Source: Actinomycetes bacterium (GTDB lineage: Bacteria; Actinomycetota; Acidimicrobiia; Acidimicrobiales; Microtrichaceae). From it: a stretch of 8,386 nucleotides of DNA. How positions within the stretch are numbered: the first letter of the stretch is position 1; each line of letters begins with the position of its first letter. Location: contig JAEXGP010000208.1 of the NCBI GenBank assembly GCA_023450775.1, positions 1-8,386 on the forward strand, in the 5' to 3' direction. Shown one piece after another: positions 1 through 5,927 of this stretch. The position numbers were made by a program, and so were the translations under genes. The notes under the pieces were generated by a model. It ran no database searches and was not told the DNA's origin. It saw nothing but the letters and a program-made list of their open reading frames with translations.

Positions 1-1089
1 GACCACCGCCGTGTGATCGCCCGCCGCGCGCTCGAGCCATCGGCGCTGCTCGGTCGCCCCGTTGCCTCGGGCCAGGATCCGCTCGACGTGGGCTCGCACG
101 AACTCGACGTCGCCGTGGGCCTCCAGGCCGCGCTCGACGTGGTCCAGCAGCTGGTCGACGGCGGAGCGGGCGCCGATCAGGCGTGGCTCGTCGGCGTCGA
201 GCAGCTGTCCGCCCAGTCCGTAACGGGCCGCCCGCCACATCGCGGCGTCGTAGGTGTAGTGGCTCCGCTCCGGCTCGGCTGCGTCGGTCGACACCTCGAC
301 AGCGCTGGTCCACACGAGCGCACGGGTCAGCAGCGCGATGGCCACGGAGTCGGTGACGTCCAGGCACACGTCGCAGCCCCGGAACTCCAGCGTCGGCCAG
401 CGTTCGGAGGGCCGGATGTACCAGTAGAGGTTCGTCGCGTCGTCGAGGGCGTCGGTGGCCCGCAGCTCGTCGACCAGTGCGTCGTAGCTGGACCGGTCGG
501 AGAACCTCGGTGGCATGCCGGACGTGGGCCAGCGCTGCCAGACCTCGGTCCGGTAGCTGTCGAAGCCGGTCTCCACCCCGTGCCAGAACGGCGAGTTGGC
601 CGACAGCGCGAGCAGCACCGGGAGCCACGGCCGGCTCCGGTTCATGATCCGGATGGCGAGCTCCCGGTCGGCCACACCGACGTGGACGTGGCAACCGCAG
701 ATGATCTGCTGGCGGGCCAGGACCTGGTAGCGGCGCTCCATCCGCTCGTAACGGCGCTCGCCGCCGACCAGCTCCTGGTCCTCCCAGGACGACCACGGGT
801 GCGTCGCGGTCGCCACCACCGCCAGCCCCAGCTCCGCGGCGGCCGATGCCAGCGACGAGCGCAGCCCGGCCAGCTCCTCGGTCGCCTGGCCGGCGGACCC
901 GCACACCGAGGTGGAGATCTCCACCTGGCAGCGGTTCAGCTCCCGGCACACCGCGTCGCCGAGCTCGGGACGCAGTCGCTCGACCAGGTCGTCGGACCGG
1001 GGAGCGAGGTCCGTCGTCTCGGCGTCGACGATGAAGAACTCCTCCTCCACACCGATCGTCAGCGTGTCGTCCATGTCGTGCATCGCCAT
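1..1089 (-). CDS. GCS2/YbdK-type glutamate--cysteine (carboxylate-amine) ligase, 3' end cut by window
   Basis: This ATP-dependent carboxylate-amine ligase belongs to the family known as putative glutamate-cysteine ligase 2 (YbdK, GCS2), cytosolic enzymes that join glutamate-like acids to amines or cysteine. The 363 visible residues contain TIGVEEEFFIVD near residues 11-22, HPWSSWEDQ at 97-105, ICGCHVHVGV at 130-139, a SANSPFW stretch and RPSERWPTLEFRGCDVCLDV, all family signatures. Homologues are roughly 370-380 residues long, so only the last few codons are missing to the left. The start is ATG 1089 or the in-frame ATG 1083; GGAGGT at 1094-1099 lies 4 or 10 nt upstream. The true substrate is unknown: many actinobacteria make mycothiol instead of glutathione, and EgtA-like roles in ergothioneine synthesis belong to a related but distinct group. 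It is divergent from the SDR at 1281. Confidence 0.9.
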   Translation of the reverse strand, partial: MAMHDMDDTLTIGVEEEFFIVDAETTDLAPRSDDLVERLRPELGDAVCRELNRCQVEISTSVCGSAGQATEELAGLRSSLASAAAELGLAVVATATHPWSSWEDQELVGGERRYERMERRYQVLARQQIICGCHVHVGVADRELAIRIMNRSRPWLPVLLALSANSPFWHGVETGFDSYRTEVWQRWPTSGMPPRFSDRSSYDALVDELRATDALDDATNLYWYIRPSERWPTLEFRGCDVCLDVTDSVAIALLTRALVWTSAVEVSTDAAEPERSHYTYDAAMWRAARYGLGGQLLDADEPRLIGARSAVDQLLDHVERGLEAHGDVEFVRAHVERILARGNGATEQRRWLERAAGDHTAVV

Positions 1090-1093
1090 CGAC

Positions 1094-1099
1094 ACCTCC
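1094..1099 (-). promoter_or_regulatory. Ribosome binding site of the GCS2-type ligase
   Basis: GGAGGT on the minus strand lies 4 nt before ATG 1089 and 10 nt before ATG 1083. The spacing does not settle which ATG is used. Confidence 0.65.
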
Positions 1100-1102
1100 G
1101 TC

Positions 1103-1117
1103 CTCGACCCGGTCGAG
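1103..1117. repeat. 15-bp palindrome (7-1-7) upstream of the GCS2-type ligase
   Basis: CTCGACC and GGTCGAG flank one central base. The site lies just upstream of the ligase ribosome binding site, so it could be an operator or a leader hairpin. CTCGAC-type words are common in such GC-rich DNA, so chance is not excluded. Confidence 0.4.
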
Positions 1118-1152
1118 CCGGCTGTGCTGCCCCTACCCGGAACGGAACGGCC

Positions 1153-1175
1153 GCGTCGCACCCTGCGACGCAGGG
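1153..1175. repeat. Overlapping inverted repeats in the divergent ligase/SDR intergenic region
   Basis: GCGTCGCA, a CCC loop and TGCGACGC form a perfect 8-bp stem at 1153-1171. Overlapping it, CCCTGCG, a single A and CGCAGGG form a 7-1-7 palindrome at 1161-1175. The two pairings share bases and exclude each other. The position between divergent genes suggests an operator or a leader structure of the SDR transcript. No T-tract follows, so an intrinsic terminator is unlikely. Confidence 0.45.
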
Positions 1176-1280
1176 GGTCGGATCGGGACGGGTCCCACCC
1201 CACGAGACGTCCGGGAGCGGGGCGCTGGTGCGCGCGGCATGGGGACCCGAAGCTCGCAGGGTCGGATGGAGGGCACCGTG

Positions 1281-2051
1281 ATGGAACTCGACCTCACCGG
1301 CCGGCGTGCGCTCGTCACCGGCGCCGGTCAGGGAGTGGGGCTGGCGATCGCCGCGGCGCTCGCGTCGTCGGGCGCGACGGTCGTGGTGAACGACCTCGAC
1401 GCCGATCGCGCCGATGCAGCCGTCGAGCGGCTCGCAGGGACCGGCGGCGACGTCTCGGTCTCGGTGTTCGACGTGACCGATCCGGCTGCGGTCGACGCGG
1501 CCGTCACCCGCTCGGGCCCCGTCGACGTGCTCGTGAACAACGCCGGCAACGCCGGCGAGGCCGGGTTCGGCGAGCGGGGCCCGTTCGCCGAATCGGACCC
1601 TGCGGACTGGGAGCCGTTCCTCCGGGTCAACCTGTACGGGCCGCTGCACTGCTGCCGGGCCGTGCTCCCGGGGATGGTGGACGCGGGCTGGGGACGGATC
1701 ATCACGATCGTCTCCGACGCCGGTCGGAACGGCGATCCCGGCAACGCCGCGTACAGCGCGGCCAAGGCCGGCGCAGCCGGGCTCACCAGAGCGCTCGCCC
1801 GGGAGAACGGACGGTTCGGGATCACCGCGAACAACATCTCTCTCGGCACCATGCGGACCGAGGCGACCGATCCGTTCTGGTCCGATCCGGGGAGCGATCT
1901 GGCCCGGCAGGTGCTGCGCAGCTACGCCATCCGACGCCCGGGCGACCCCGACGAGGCCGGCGCGTTGACCGTCTTCCTGGCGAGCGACCACGCATCGTGG
2001 ATCACCGGTCAGACCCTGCCGCTGAACGGCGGCTACTCGTTCGCGCTCTGA
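1281..2051 (+). CDS. Classical SDR-family NAD(P)-dependent oxidoreductase
   Basis: This 256-residue classical short-chain dehydrogenase/reductase matches the family's usual length of about 250. It has the Rossmann nucleotide loop TGAGQGVG (13-20), NNAG (86-89) and the full catalytic tetrad N117, S145, Y158 and K162 (YSAAK). Asp38 after the second strand (VVVNDLD) suggests NAD(H) rather than NADP(H). The C-terminal ITGQTLPLNGGYS matches the usual (I)TGQ...(D/N)GG end. An oddity is ISLGTMRTE near 186-194, where most relatives have proline before this glycine. ATG 1281 was chosen because GGAGGG at 1268-1273 lies 7 nt upstream and homology begins at once; an upstream in-frame ATG at 1239 lacks both. 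The substrate is unknown. With the TetR and old-yellow-enzyme genes downstream it may act on hydroxyl/keto intermediates of a lipid, steroid or xenobiotic (inference). Confidence 0.9.
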   Translation: MELDLTGRRALVTGAGQGVGLAIAAALASSGATVVVNDLDADRADAAVERLAGTGGDVSVSVFDVTDPAAVDAAVTRSGPVDVLVNNAGNAGEAGFGERGPFAESDPADWEPFLRVNLYGPLHCCRAVLPGMVDAGWGRIITIVSDAGRNGDPGNAAYSAAKAGAAGLTRALARENGRFGITANNISLGTMRTEATDPFWSDPGSDLARQVLRSYAIRRPGDPDEAGALTVFLASDHASWITGQTLPLNGGYSFAL

Positions 2052-2054
2052 TCG

Positions 2055-2072
2055 GTCCGGATGGTCCCGGAC
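2055..2072 (+). other. Hairpin just after the SDR stop codon
   Basis: GTCCGG (2055-2060) and CCGGAC (2067-2072) form a 6-bp GC stem with a 6-nt loop, 3 nt past the SDR stop. There is no T-tract, so it may only weakly terminate or stabilise the transcript end. Confidence 0.3.
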
Positions 2073-2113
2073 ACGGATGCTCGGGAGGAGCTCGCGCCGC
2101 ACCGGTGCACCTG

Positions 2114-2141
2114 GATTGGTGAATCGAGATTCGCATAATCT
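2114..2141 (+). promoter_or_regulatory. Candidate leaderless promoter and operator of the TetR gene
   Basis: This is an AT-rich island in GC-rich DNA. TAATCT (2136-2141), a TANNNT actinobacterial -10 form, ends 6 nt before GTG 2148. That fits a leaderless transcript, and no Shine-Dalgarno sequence is visible. Four alternating half-sites occur: GATT 2114-2117, AATC 2122-2125, GATT 2128-2131 and AATC 2137-2140. They pair as GAATC-GA-GATTC (2121-2132) and AGATT-N5-AATCT (2127-2141). The upstream word GCACCGGTGC (2099-2108) is also palindromic. The arrangement suits autoregulation by the adjacent TetR protein. No convincing -35 element was found. Confidence 0.45.
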
Positions 2142-2147
2142 GCCGGC

Positions 2148-2843
2148 GTGGCGACGACCGCAGGGGTGAAGGCGCGGCGGGGGCGGCCGAACAAGGTGAC
2201 CCGCGACCGCATCATCGAGGTCGCCGGCACGCTCGGGCTGGACGGGCTCACCATCAAGTCGCTCGCAGCGGAGCTGGAGGTGTCGCCCGGCGCGCTGTAC
2301 CGGCACGTCGACGGGCTGGACGAGATCGCCCGGCTCGTGGCCGAGCGCAAGCGCGACGAGGTCGAGCGCCGGATGACCACCACCCGGGACTGGGCGGAGT
2401 GGCTGCGCGCCTTCGCCGAGGTCATCCGGACCGAGCTCGGGGGGTCGACCTCCGCCCTGCTGGGGAGCGGCGACCGTCGGCCGATGGAGATCGGTGTGGG
2501 GGAGTCGGGCCTGCGGCTGCTCATCGACGCGGGGCTCACCCCGGTCGAAGCGGCCCACGCCCTCTGGCTCGTCGTGCGCGCGGCCGCCACCACGGGCACT
2601 CCCGACCGGCCGAGCTTCGTCGGGTTCCTCGACCCCACCCGCGAGCTCGTCGACGACGGCCCGACCGACCGCTACCGAGCGCTGGACCGCGTCCAGCGGG
2701 ACCTCTCCGAGGGAGGGTCGCCCGACTCGTTCCCGTTCGAGCTCGAGGTGCTGCTCGCCGGCATCGCCGCCCAGATCGACCGCAGATCGACCCGACGTCC
2801 GGGTCGCACCAGACCGGAGGAGACCGAAGATGCACCAGGCTGA
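2148..2843 (+). CDS. TetR/AcrR-family transcriptional regulator
   Basis: This 231-residue one-component repressor has an N-terminal TetR DNA-binding domain and a larger all-helical ligand and dimerisation domain. A basic leader (RRGRPNK, residues 10-16) precedes the HTH: TRDRIIEVAG, then GLDGLTIKSLAAELEVSPGALYRHV at about 30-54, with the family's characteristic LYRHV recognition helix. The C-terminal region is poorly conserved, so the effector cannot be named. The start is GTG 2148, since no ribosome binding site precedes it and a TANNNT element lies 6 nt upstream, consistent with leaderless translation; GTG 2166 is an alternative. The gene overlaps the flavin oxidoreductase start by 14 bp, so it probably controls that gene and itself through the half-sites at 2114-2141, and perhaps the SDR upstream (inference). 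Confidence 0.9.
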   Translation: MATTAGVKARRGRPNKVTRDRIIEVAGTLGLDGLTIKSLAAELEVSPGALYRHVDGLDEIARLVAERKRDEVERRMTTTRDWAEWLRAFAEVIRTELGGSTSALLGSGDRRPMEIGVGESGLRLLIDAGLTPVEAAHALWLVVRAAATTGTPDRPSFVGFLDPTRELVDDGPTDRYRALDRVQRDLSEGGSPDSFPFELEVLLAGIAAQIDRRSTRRPGRTRPEETEDAPG

Positions 2844-4041
2844 GGGACCGTCGGCGCGCACGCCGTTCGAGTCGGCACAGCTCGGACCGATCACGCTGCG
2901 GAACCGCATCGTCAAGGCCGCGACGTTCGAGGGCGTGATGCCCCGTGGCGCCGTCAGCCAGGAGCTCATCGACTTCCACGTCCGCGTCGCCCGCGGCGGC
3001 GCCGCGCTGTCGACCGTGGCCTACTGCGCCGTGTCCAAGGGCGGTCGCGTGTCCAGCGACACCATGGTGATGAGCCGAGAGCTCGTCCCCGACCTCCGGC
3101 GTCTGACCGACGCGGTGCACGCCGAGGGGGCGAAGATCAGCGCACAGCTCGGGCACGCCGGGCTGGTGGCGCAGGCCCACAGCAAGCGGAACCCGAGCCT
3201 GGCGCCCTCGACGCGGTTCAGCGCGCCGGCGAAGGGGCTGGTGCGTGGTGCGACACGCCAGCAGCTGGACGAGGTCGTCGCGGACTTCGAGCGCGCCGCC
3301 GAGGTGGCGATCGAGGCCGGCTTCGACGCCCTCGAGGTCCACGTCGGCCACAACTACCTGCTGAGCTCGTTCCTCAGCCCCAACCTGAACCGCCGGCGTG
3401 ACGAGCTCGGCGGCAGCGTCGAGAACCGGTCCCGCTTCCCTCGCCGGGTCGTGGAGGCCGTGCGTGACGTGGCCGACGGTCGCGTCGCCGTCCTGGCCAA
3501 GCTGAACATGGCCGACGGCGTCGATCGGGGCCTCTGGCTCGAGGAGAGCCTGGAGTTCGCCAAGCTGTTCGAGGCCGACGGCACGCTCGACGCGATCGAG
3601 CTCACCGGCGGCAGCTCGCTGCTCAACGGCATGTACTACTTCCGCGGCGACGTCCCGCTGCGGGAGTTCGCCGAGGCGCAGGGGCCGCTCATCGGGCTCG
3701 GGGTGCGGCTCTACGGGCCGCGCATCTTCCCGGAGCTGCCGTTCGAGGAGGCGTTCTTCCTGCCGTTCGCGCGTCAGTTCCGCCGCGAGCTCGACCTCCC
3801 GCTGATCCTCCTCGGCGGCATCAACGAGCTCGCCACGGTGAACTCGGCGATCGCCGACGAGGGCTTCGAGTTCGTGGCCATGGCCCGGGCGCTGCTCCGC
3901 GAACCCGACCTGGTGAACCGGTTCGAGCGGTCCACCCAGGCCGCCGGTCTGTGCGTGCACTGCAACAAGTGCATGCCCACGATCTACTCCGGCACCCGCT
4001 GCGTGCTGGTCCCGGATCCGGCCGCCGCGGCCGTGGGCTGA
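2830..4041 (+). CDS. Old-yellow-enzyme family NADH:flavin oxidoreductase with C-terminal Cys cluster
   Basis: This 403-residue FMN-binding TIM-barrel ene-reductase belongs to the old-yellow-enzyme / 2,4-dienoyl-CoA reductase N-domain family. It has LRNRIVKAATFEG near 23-35, QLGHAG (106-111), the substrate-binding pair H171/H174 with Y176 in HVGHNYL, then SPNLNRRRDELGGSVENRSRF, and the flavin-phosphate region MARALLREPDLV. The usual YGGS reads LGGS. The tail carries C375-x2-C378-x2-C381-x9-C391 (CVHCNKCMPTIYSGTRC), resembling the 4Fe-4S site of FadH-type dienoyl-CoA reductases, yet the protein ends 12 residues later without their FAD/NADPH domain. ATG 2830 is set by GGAGGA at 2816-2821, 8 nt upstream. 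It overlaps tetR by 14 bp, implying translational coupling. The likely activity is C=C reduction of an enone or enoyl substrate; the electron donor is unknown. Confidence 0.9.
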   Translation: MHQAEGPSARTPFESAQLGPITLRNRIVKAATFEGVMPRGAVSQELIDFHVRVARGGAALSTVAYCAVSKGGRVSSDTMVMSRELVPDLRRLTDAVHAEGAKISAQLGHAGLVAQAHSKRNPSLAPSTRFSAPAKGLVRGATRQQLDEVVADFERAAEVAIEAGFDALEVHVGHNYLLSSFLSPNLNRRRDELGGSVENRSRFPRRVVEAVRDVADGRVAVLAKLNMADGVDRGLWLEESLEFAKLFEADGTLDAIELTGGSSLLNGMYYFRGDVPLREFAEAQGPLIGLGVRLYGPRIFPELPFEEAFFLPFARQFRRELDLPLILLGGINELATVNSAIADEGFEFVAMARALLREPDLVNRFERSTQAAGLCVHCNKCMPTIYSGTRCVLVPDPAAAAVG

Positions 4042-4062
4042 TCCCGGGGCGACCCGCGGGCG
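4042..4062. other. Short convergent gap with GC palindrome
   Basis: Twenty-one bases separate the convergent stops of the flavin oxidoreductase and the methyltransferase. They contain CCCGCGGG (4053-4060), a perfect palindrome. Without T-tracts on either side, a bidirectional terminator is possible but unproven. Confidence 0.25.
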
Positions 4063-4755
4063 TCAGCGGGAGGCGACCGCCAGGAAGAGCGGGTAGTCGT
4101 GGTCGTGCTTGCGCAGGTCGTAGGCGTGCCGGAACGACACGTGGTCCAGGCCGGTGGCACGGATGCGGGACGCGAGGTCGTCGCGGTCGAAGCCGTGGTG
4201 GCCGCCGAAACCGTCCCCGTGGAACGACCCGTCCTCGCGCTCCAGGTCGCAGATGGCCAGGTGGCCGCCCGGTGCCGTGAGCGCGGCCAGACCGGCCAGC
4301 ACCCGGTCCAGGTCCTGCACGTGGTGGAGCACCTGGACCGTGACGACCAGGTCGAACCGTGCGTCGGGCGTGGGGTCCGCGTCGAGGTCGGTCGACCAGA
4401 CCGGCGTGCCCGGTGGCAGGGTGCCGGACTCGACCTTGGCGGCCATGGCGGCGCGCATGCCGGTGGAGGGGTCCGACACGGTGATCGGTCCCACGTGCGG
4501 TGCGAGGTGCTGGGACACGAGCCCCGTGCCGGCGCCGTACTCGAAGACCGAGGTCGACGGTCCGAGCGTCAACTGGTCCGTGAGCAGCTCGGCGACGACC
4601 CGGGCCCGCTCCACCTTGGCCGGGTCGTCGTCCCACGACGTGGCCATCCGGTCGAAGTCGCGGTCGCCGTGCTCGTGCTCGCCGGTCGGGTGCTCGTGCT
4701 GCTGGTGACGGTCGTCGTGGTGGTGTCCGTGCTCGCCGTGCTGGTGCTCGCTCAC
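4063..4755 (-). CDS. Class I SAM-dependent methyltransferase with His-rich N terminus
   Basis: This 230-residue Rossmann-fold methyltransferase has motif I VFEYGAGTG (70-78), acidic D95 in SDPS at the end of strand 2, and FDLVVTVQVLHHV (134-146), as in the Methyltransf_11/25 group. The catalytic part begins near FDRMATSWDDDP (34-45), where many homologues start. Before it lies an extension with 11 histidines in the first 31 residues, mixed with Asp, Glu, Gln and Gly, which suggests Zn, Ni or Cu binding. The C-terminal third has further His pairs (GGHHGF, KHDHDY). It has only one Cys and so lacks the Cys set of ArsM. GTG 4755 is used because it gives the complete His-rich tail; TACGGT (4764-4769) ends 8 nt upstream, a possible leaderless promoter, and no Shine-Dalgarno is seen. 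It follows arsC after 53 nt and may be co-transcribed. The substrate is unknown. Confidence 0.85.
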   Translation of the reverse strand: MSEHQHGEHGHHHDDRHQQHEHPTGEHEHGDRDFDRMATSWDDDPAKVERARVVAELLTDQLTLGPSTSVFEYGAGTGLVSQHLAPHVGPITVSDPSTGMRAAMAAKVESGTLPPGTPVWSTDLDADPTPDARFDLVVTVQVLHHVQDLDRVLAGLAALTAPGGHLAICDLEREDGSFHGDGFGGHHGFDRDDLASRIRATGLDHVSFRHAYDLRKHDHDYPLFLAVASR

Positions 4756-4780
4756 GCCCGACGACCGTACCGGCGCCGTC

Positions 4781-4802
4781 CTCGGAGCGACGGGCGTCCG
4801 AG
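4781..4802 (-). other. Hairpin between arsC and the methyltransferase gene
   Basis: CTCGGA and TCCGAG arms form a 6-bp stem with a 10-nt loop, 6 nt past the arsC stop. With no T-tract, it may be an attenuator or mRNA-end structure, or it may be chance. Confidence 0.3.
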
Positions 4803-4808
4803 TGCCGG

Positions 4809-5219
4809 TCAGCGGTCGGGGAGGAGGTCGTCGATCAGCGCGACCACCCGCTCGCGGATCTCGTCGCGGATCGGACGGACGTCGTCGAGCGGGAGACCTG
4901 CCGGGTCGGGCACGGGCCAGTCCACGTAGCGGGTGCCGGGCACGTACGGGCAGGTGTCCCCGCAGCCCATCGTGACCACCACGTCGGCCGCGCCGAGCTG
5001 GGTCTCGTCCCACCTCCGTGGAGCCGTCGCACCGATGTCGACGCCGACCTCGGCCATGGCCGCGACGGCCATCGGGTTGACGGCGTCGGCCGGTTCGCTG
5101 CCGCCGCTGAACGCGACGGCGCGGTCGCCGGCGAGGTGGCGGAACCACCCGAGCGCCATCTGTGAGCGACCGGCGTTGTGGATGCAGAGGAACAGGACCG
5201 TGGGTCGGCGGGCGGTCAT
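4809..5219 (-). CDS. arsC: Arsenate reductase ArsC (LMW-PTP fold)
   Basis: This 136-residue cytosolic enzyme reduces As(V) to As(III). It has the low-molecular-weight phosphatase P-loop C12-IHNAG-R18-S (CX5RS) with the nucleophile Cys12. Downstream are TMGCGDTCPYVPG with C86 and C90, and DWPVPDP with D105 as the likely general acid of the DP loop. Length and motifs fit the thioredoxin/mycothiol-linked ArsC class, not the E. coli glutaredoxin type. Staphylococcal pI258 ArsC relays through C10, C82 and C89 (spacing x6); here the second pair is C-x3-C. Together with the actinobacterial setting, this leaves open mycothiol/mycoredoxin or thioredoxin as the reductant. ATG 5219 overlaps the channel gene's stop as ATGA, so translation is coupled. 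A separate ATG-rich upstream extension is not supported. Confidence 0.95.
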   Translation of the reverse strand: MTARRPTVLFLCIHNAGRSQMALGWFRHLAGDRAVAFSGGSEPADAVNPMAVAAMAEVGVDIGATAPRRWDETQLGAADVVVTMGCGDTCPYVPGTRYVDWPVPDPAGLPLDDVRPIRDEIRERVVALIDDLLPDR

Positions 5220-5926
5220 CGGAGCGTCCTCGGGCGGAGGAAGCGATCGAGGCCGACGGCGACGGCGCCGCCGACGACCTGCGCGCCGATGAAGGCGGGC
5301 GCGGAGGACGGGGCGATGCCGGAGAAGCTGTCGGTGGCGGTCCGAGCGATCGTGACGGCGGGGTTGGCGAAGCTGGTCGACGAGGTGAACCAGTAGGCCG
5401 CGGCGATGTAGGCGCCGACCGCCACGGCCATCGTCTCGGCCCGGGGCGAGCGGGCGACCCCCAGGATGACCGTGATCAGCCCGAAGGTGGCGACCACCTC
5501 GGCGAGCCGGACGCCGGCGTCGACCCGCTCGTGATGCGACCACTCGACTGCGGACAGCCCGAACATCAGGTTCGCCACGACCGCCCCGGCAACACCGCCG
5601 ATCACCTGGACCGCGGACTCGAGCGCGGCGTGCCCGGGACGCAGCTCCCCGTCGATCACGGCGACCGCAGAGACGATCGGGTTGAACCGTGCCCCCGACA
5701 CGTGGCCGAAGGACAGGATGAGCGCCACGAGGCCGGCCCCGGTGGCTGCCGCGTTCTCGAGCAGCTGCAGCCCGGTGTCGACGGACTGACGTTGGGCGGC
5801 GATCCCGGAGCCGACGACGATCGCCACCAGGAGCGCGGTGCCCGTGAACTCGGCCACCAGCCGGCGGCCCAGCGTCGTCTCGGGGACACCGAGCTCCAGC
5901 TCGGTCCCGAGGGCGGCGTGGGTCAC
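5216..5926 (-). CDS. MIP/aquaporin-family channel of the ars operon
   Basis: This 236-residue membrane channel has six hydrophobic spans and two half-helix pore motifs. The first is GHVSGARFNPI with NPI at 82-84 in place of NPA; the second is SSTSFANPAVTIAR with NPA at 188-190 and the selectivity-filter Arg195. Segments such as ANLMFGL, GAYIAAAYWFTSSTSF and FSGIAP are typical of the aquaporins of actinobacterial ars clusters. In Sinorhizobium meliloti an ars-operon aquaglyceroporin, AqpS, lets As(III) made by ArsC flow out; the same role is inferred here. GTG 5926 is chosen because it begins 1 nt after the arsI stop (TGA-G-GTG). It lacks a Shine-Dalgarno, which fits coupling, and the membrane core begins at residue 19 (LGRRLVAEFTG). 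The open frame extends to 6058, but that part overlaps arsI and is Arg-rich. Confidence 0.9.
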   Translation of the reverse strand: MTHAALGTELELGVPETTLGRRLVAEFTGTALLVAIVVGSGIAAQRQSVDTGLQLLENAAATGAGLVALILSFGHVSGARFNPIVSAVAVIDGELRPGHAALESAVQVIGGVAGAVVANLMFGLSAVEWSHHERVDAGVRLAEVVATFGLITVILGVARSPRAETMAVAVGAYIAAAYWFTSSTSFANPAVTIARTATDSFSGIAPSSAPAFIGAQVVGGAVAVGLDRFLRPRTLR

Positions 5927-5927
5927 C

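Noticed and set aside
1153..1171. Intrinsic terminator
   Set aside because: The stem is strong, but no T-tract follows on either strand and it lies between divergent gene starts, where no transcript should end.
13..1281. 422-residue rightward open frame at the left edge
   Set aside because: It is antisense to the GCS2-type ligase, whose family motifs on the minus strand are unmistakable.
1059..2969. Long 636-residue leftward open frame
   Set aside because: It is antisense to the SDR and TetR genes and reads as low-complexity Arg/Gly/Pro/Asp-rich protein without domains, a typical shadow in GC-rich DNA.
2536..3960. 474-residue leftward open frame
   Set aside because: It lies antisense to the flavin oxidoreductase and has no recognisable domain.
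4063..4755. Calling the methyltransferase ArsM
   Set aside because: Only one Cys is present (in AICDLE); ArsM enzymes need several conserved Cys to bind As(III). The ars neighbourhood alone is not enough.
4670..4755. DNA tandem repeat or CRISPR-like array in the His-rich region
   Set aside because: The repetition comes from CAC/GAC/GAG/CAG codons of the His-rich tail; there are no regular repeat units or spacers.
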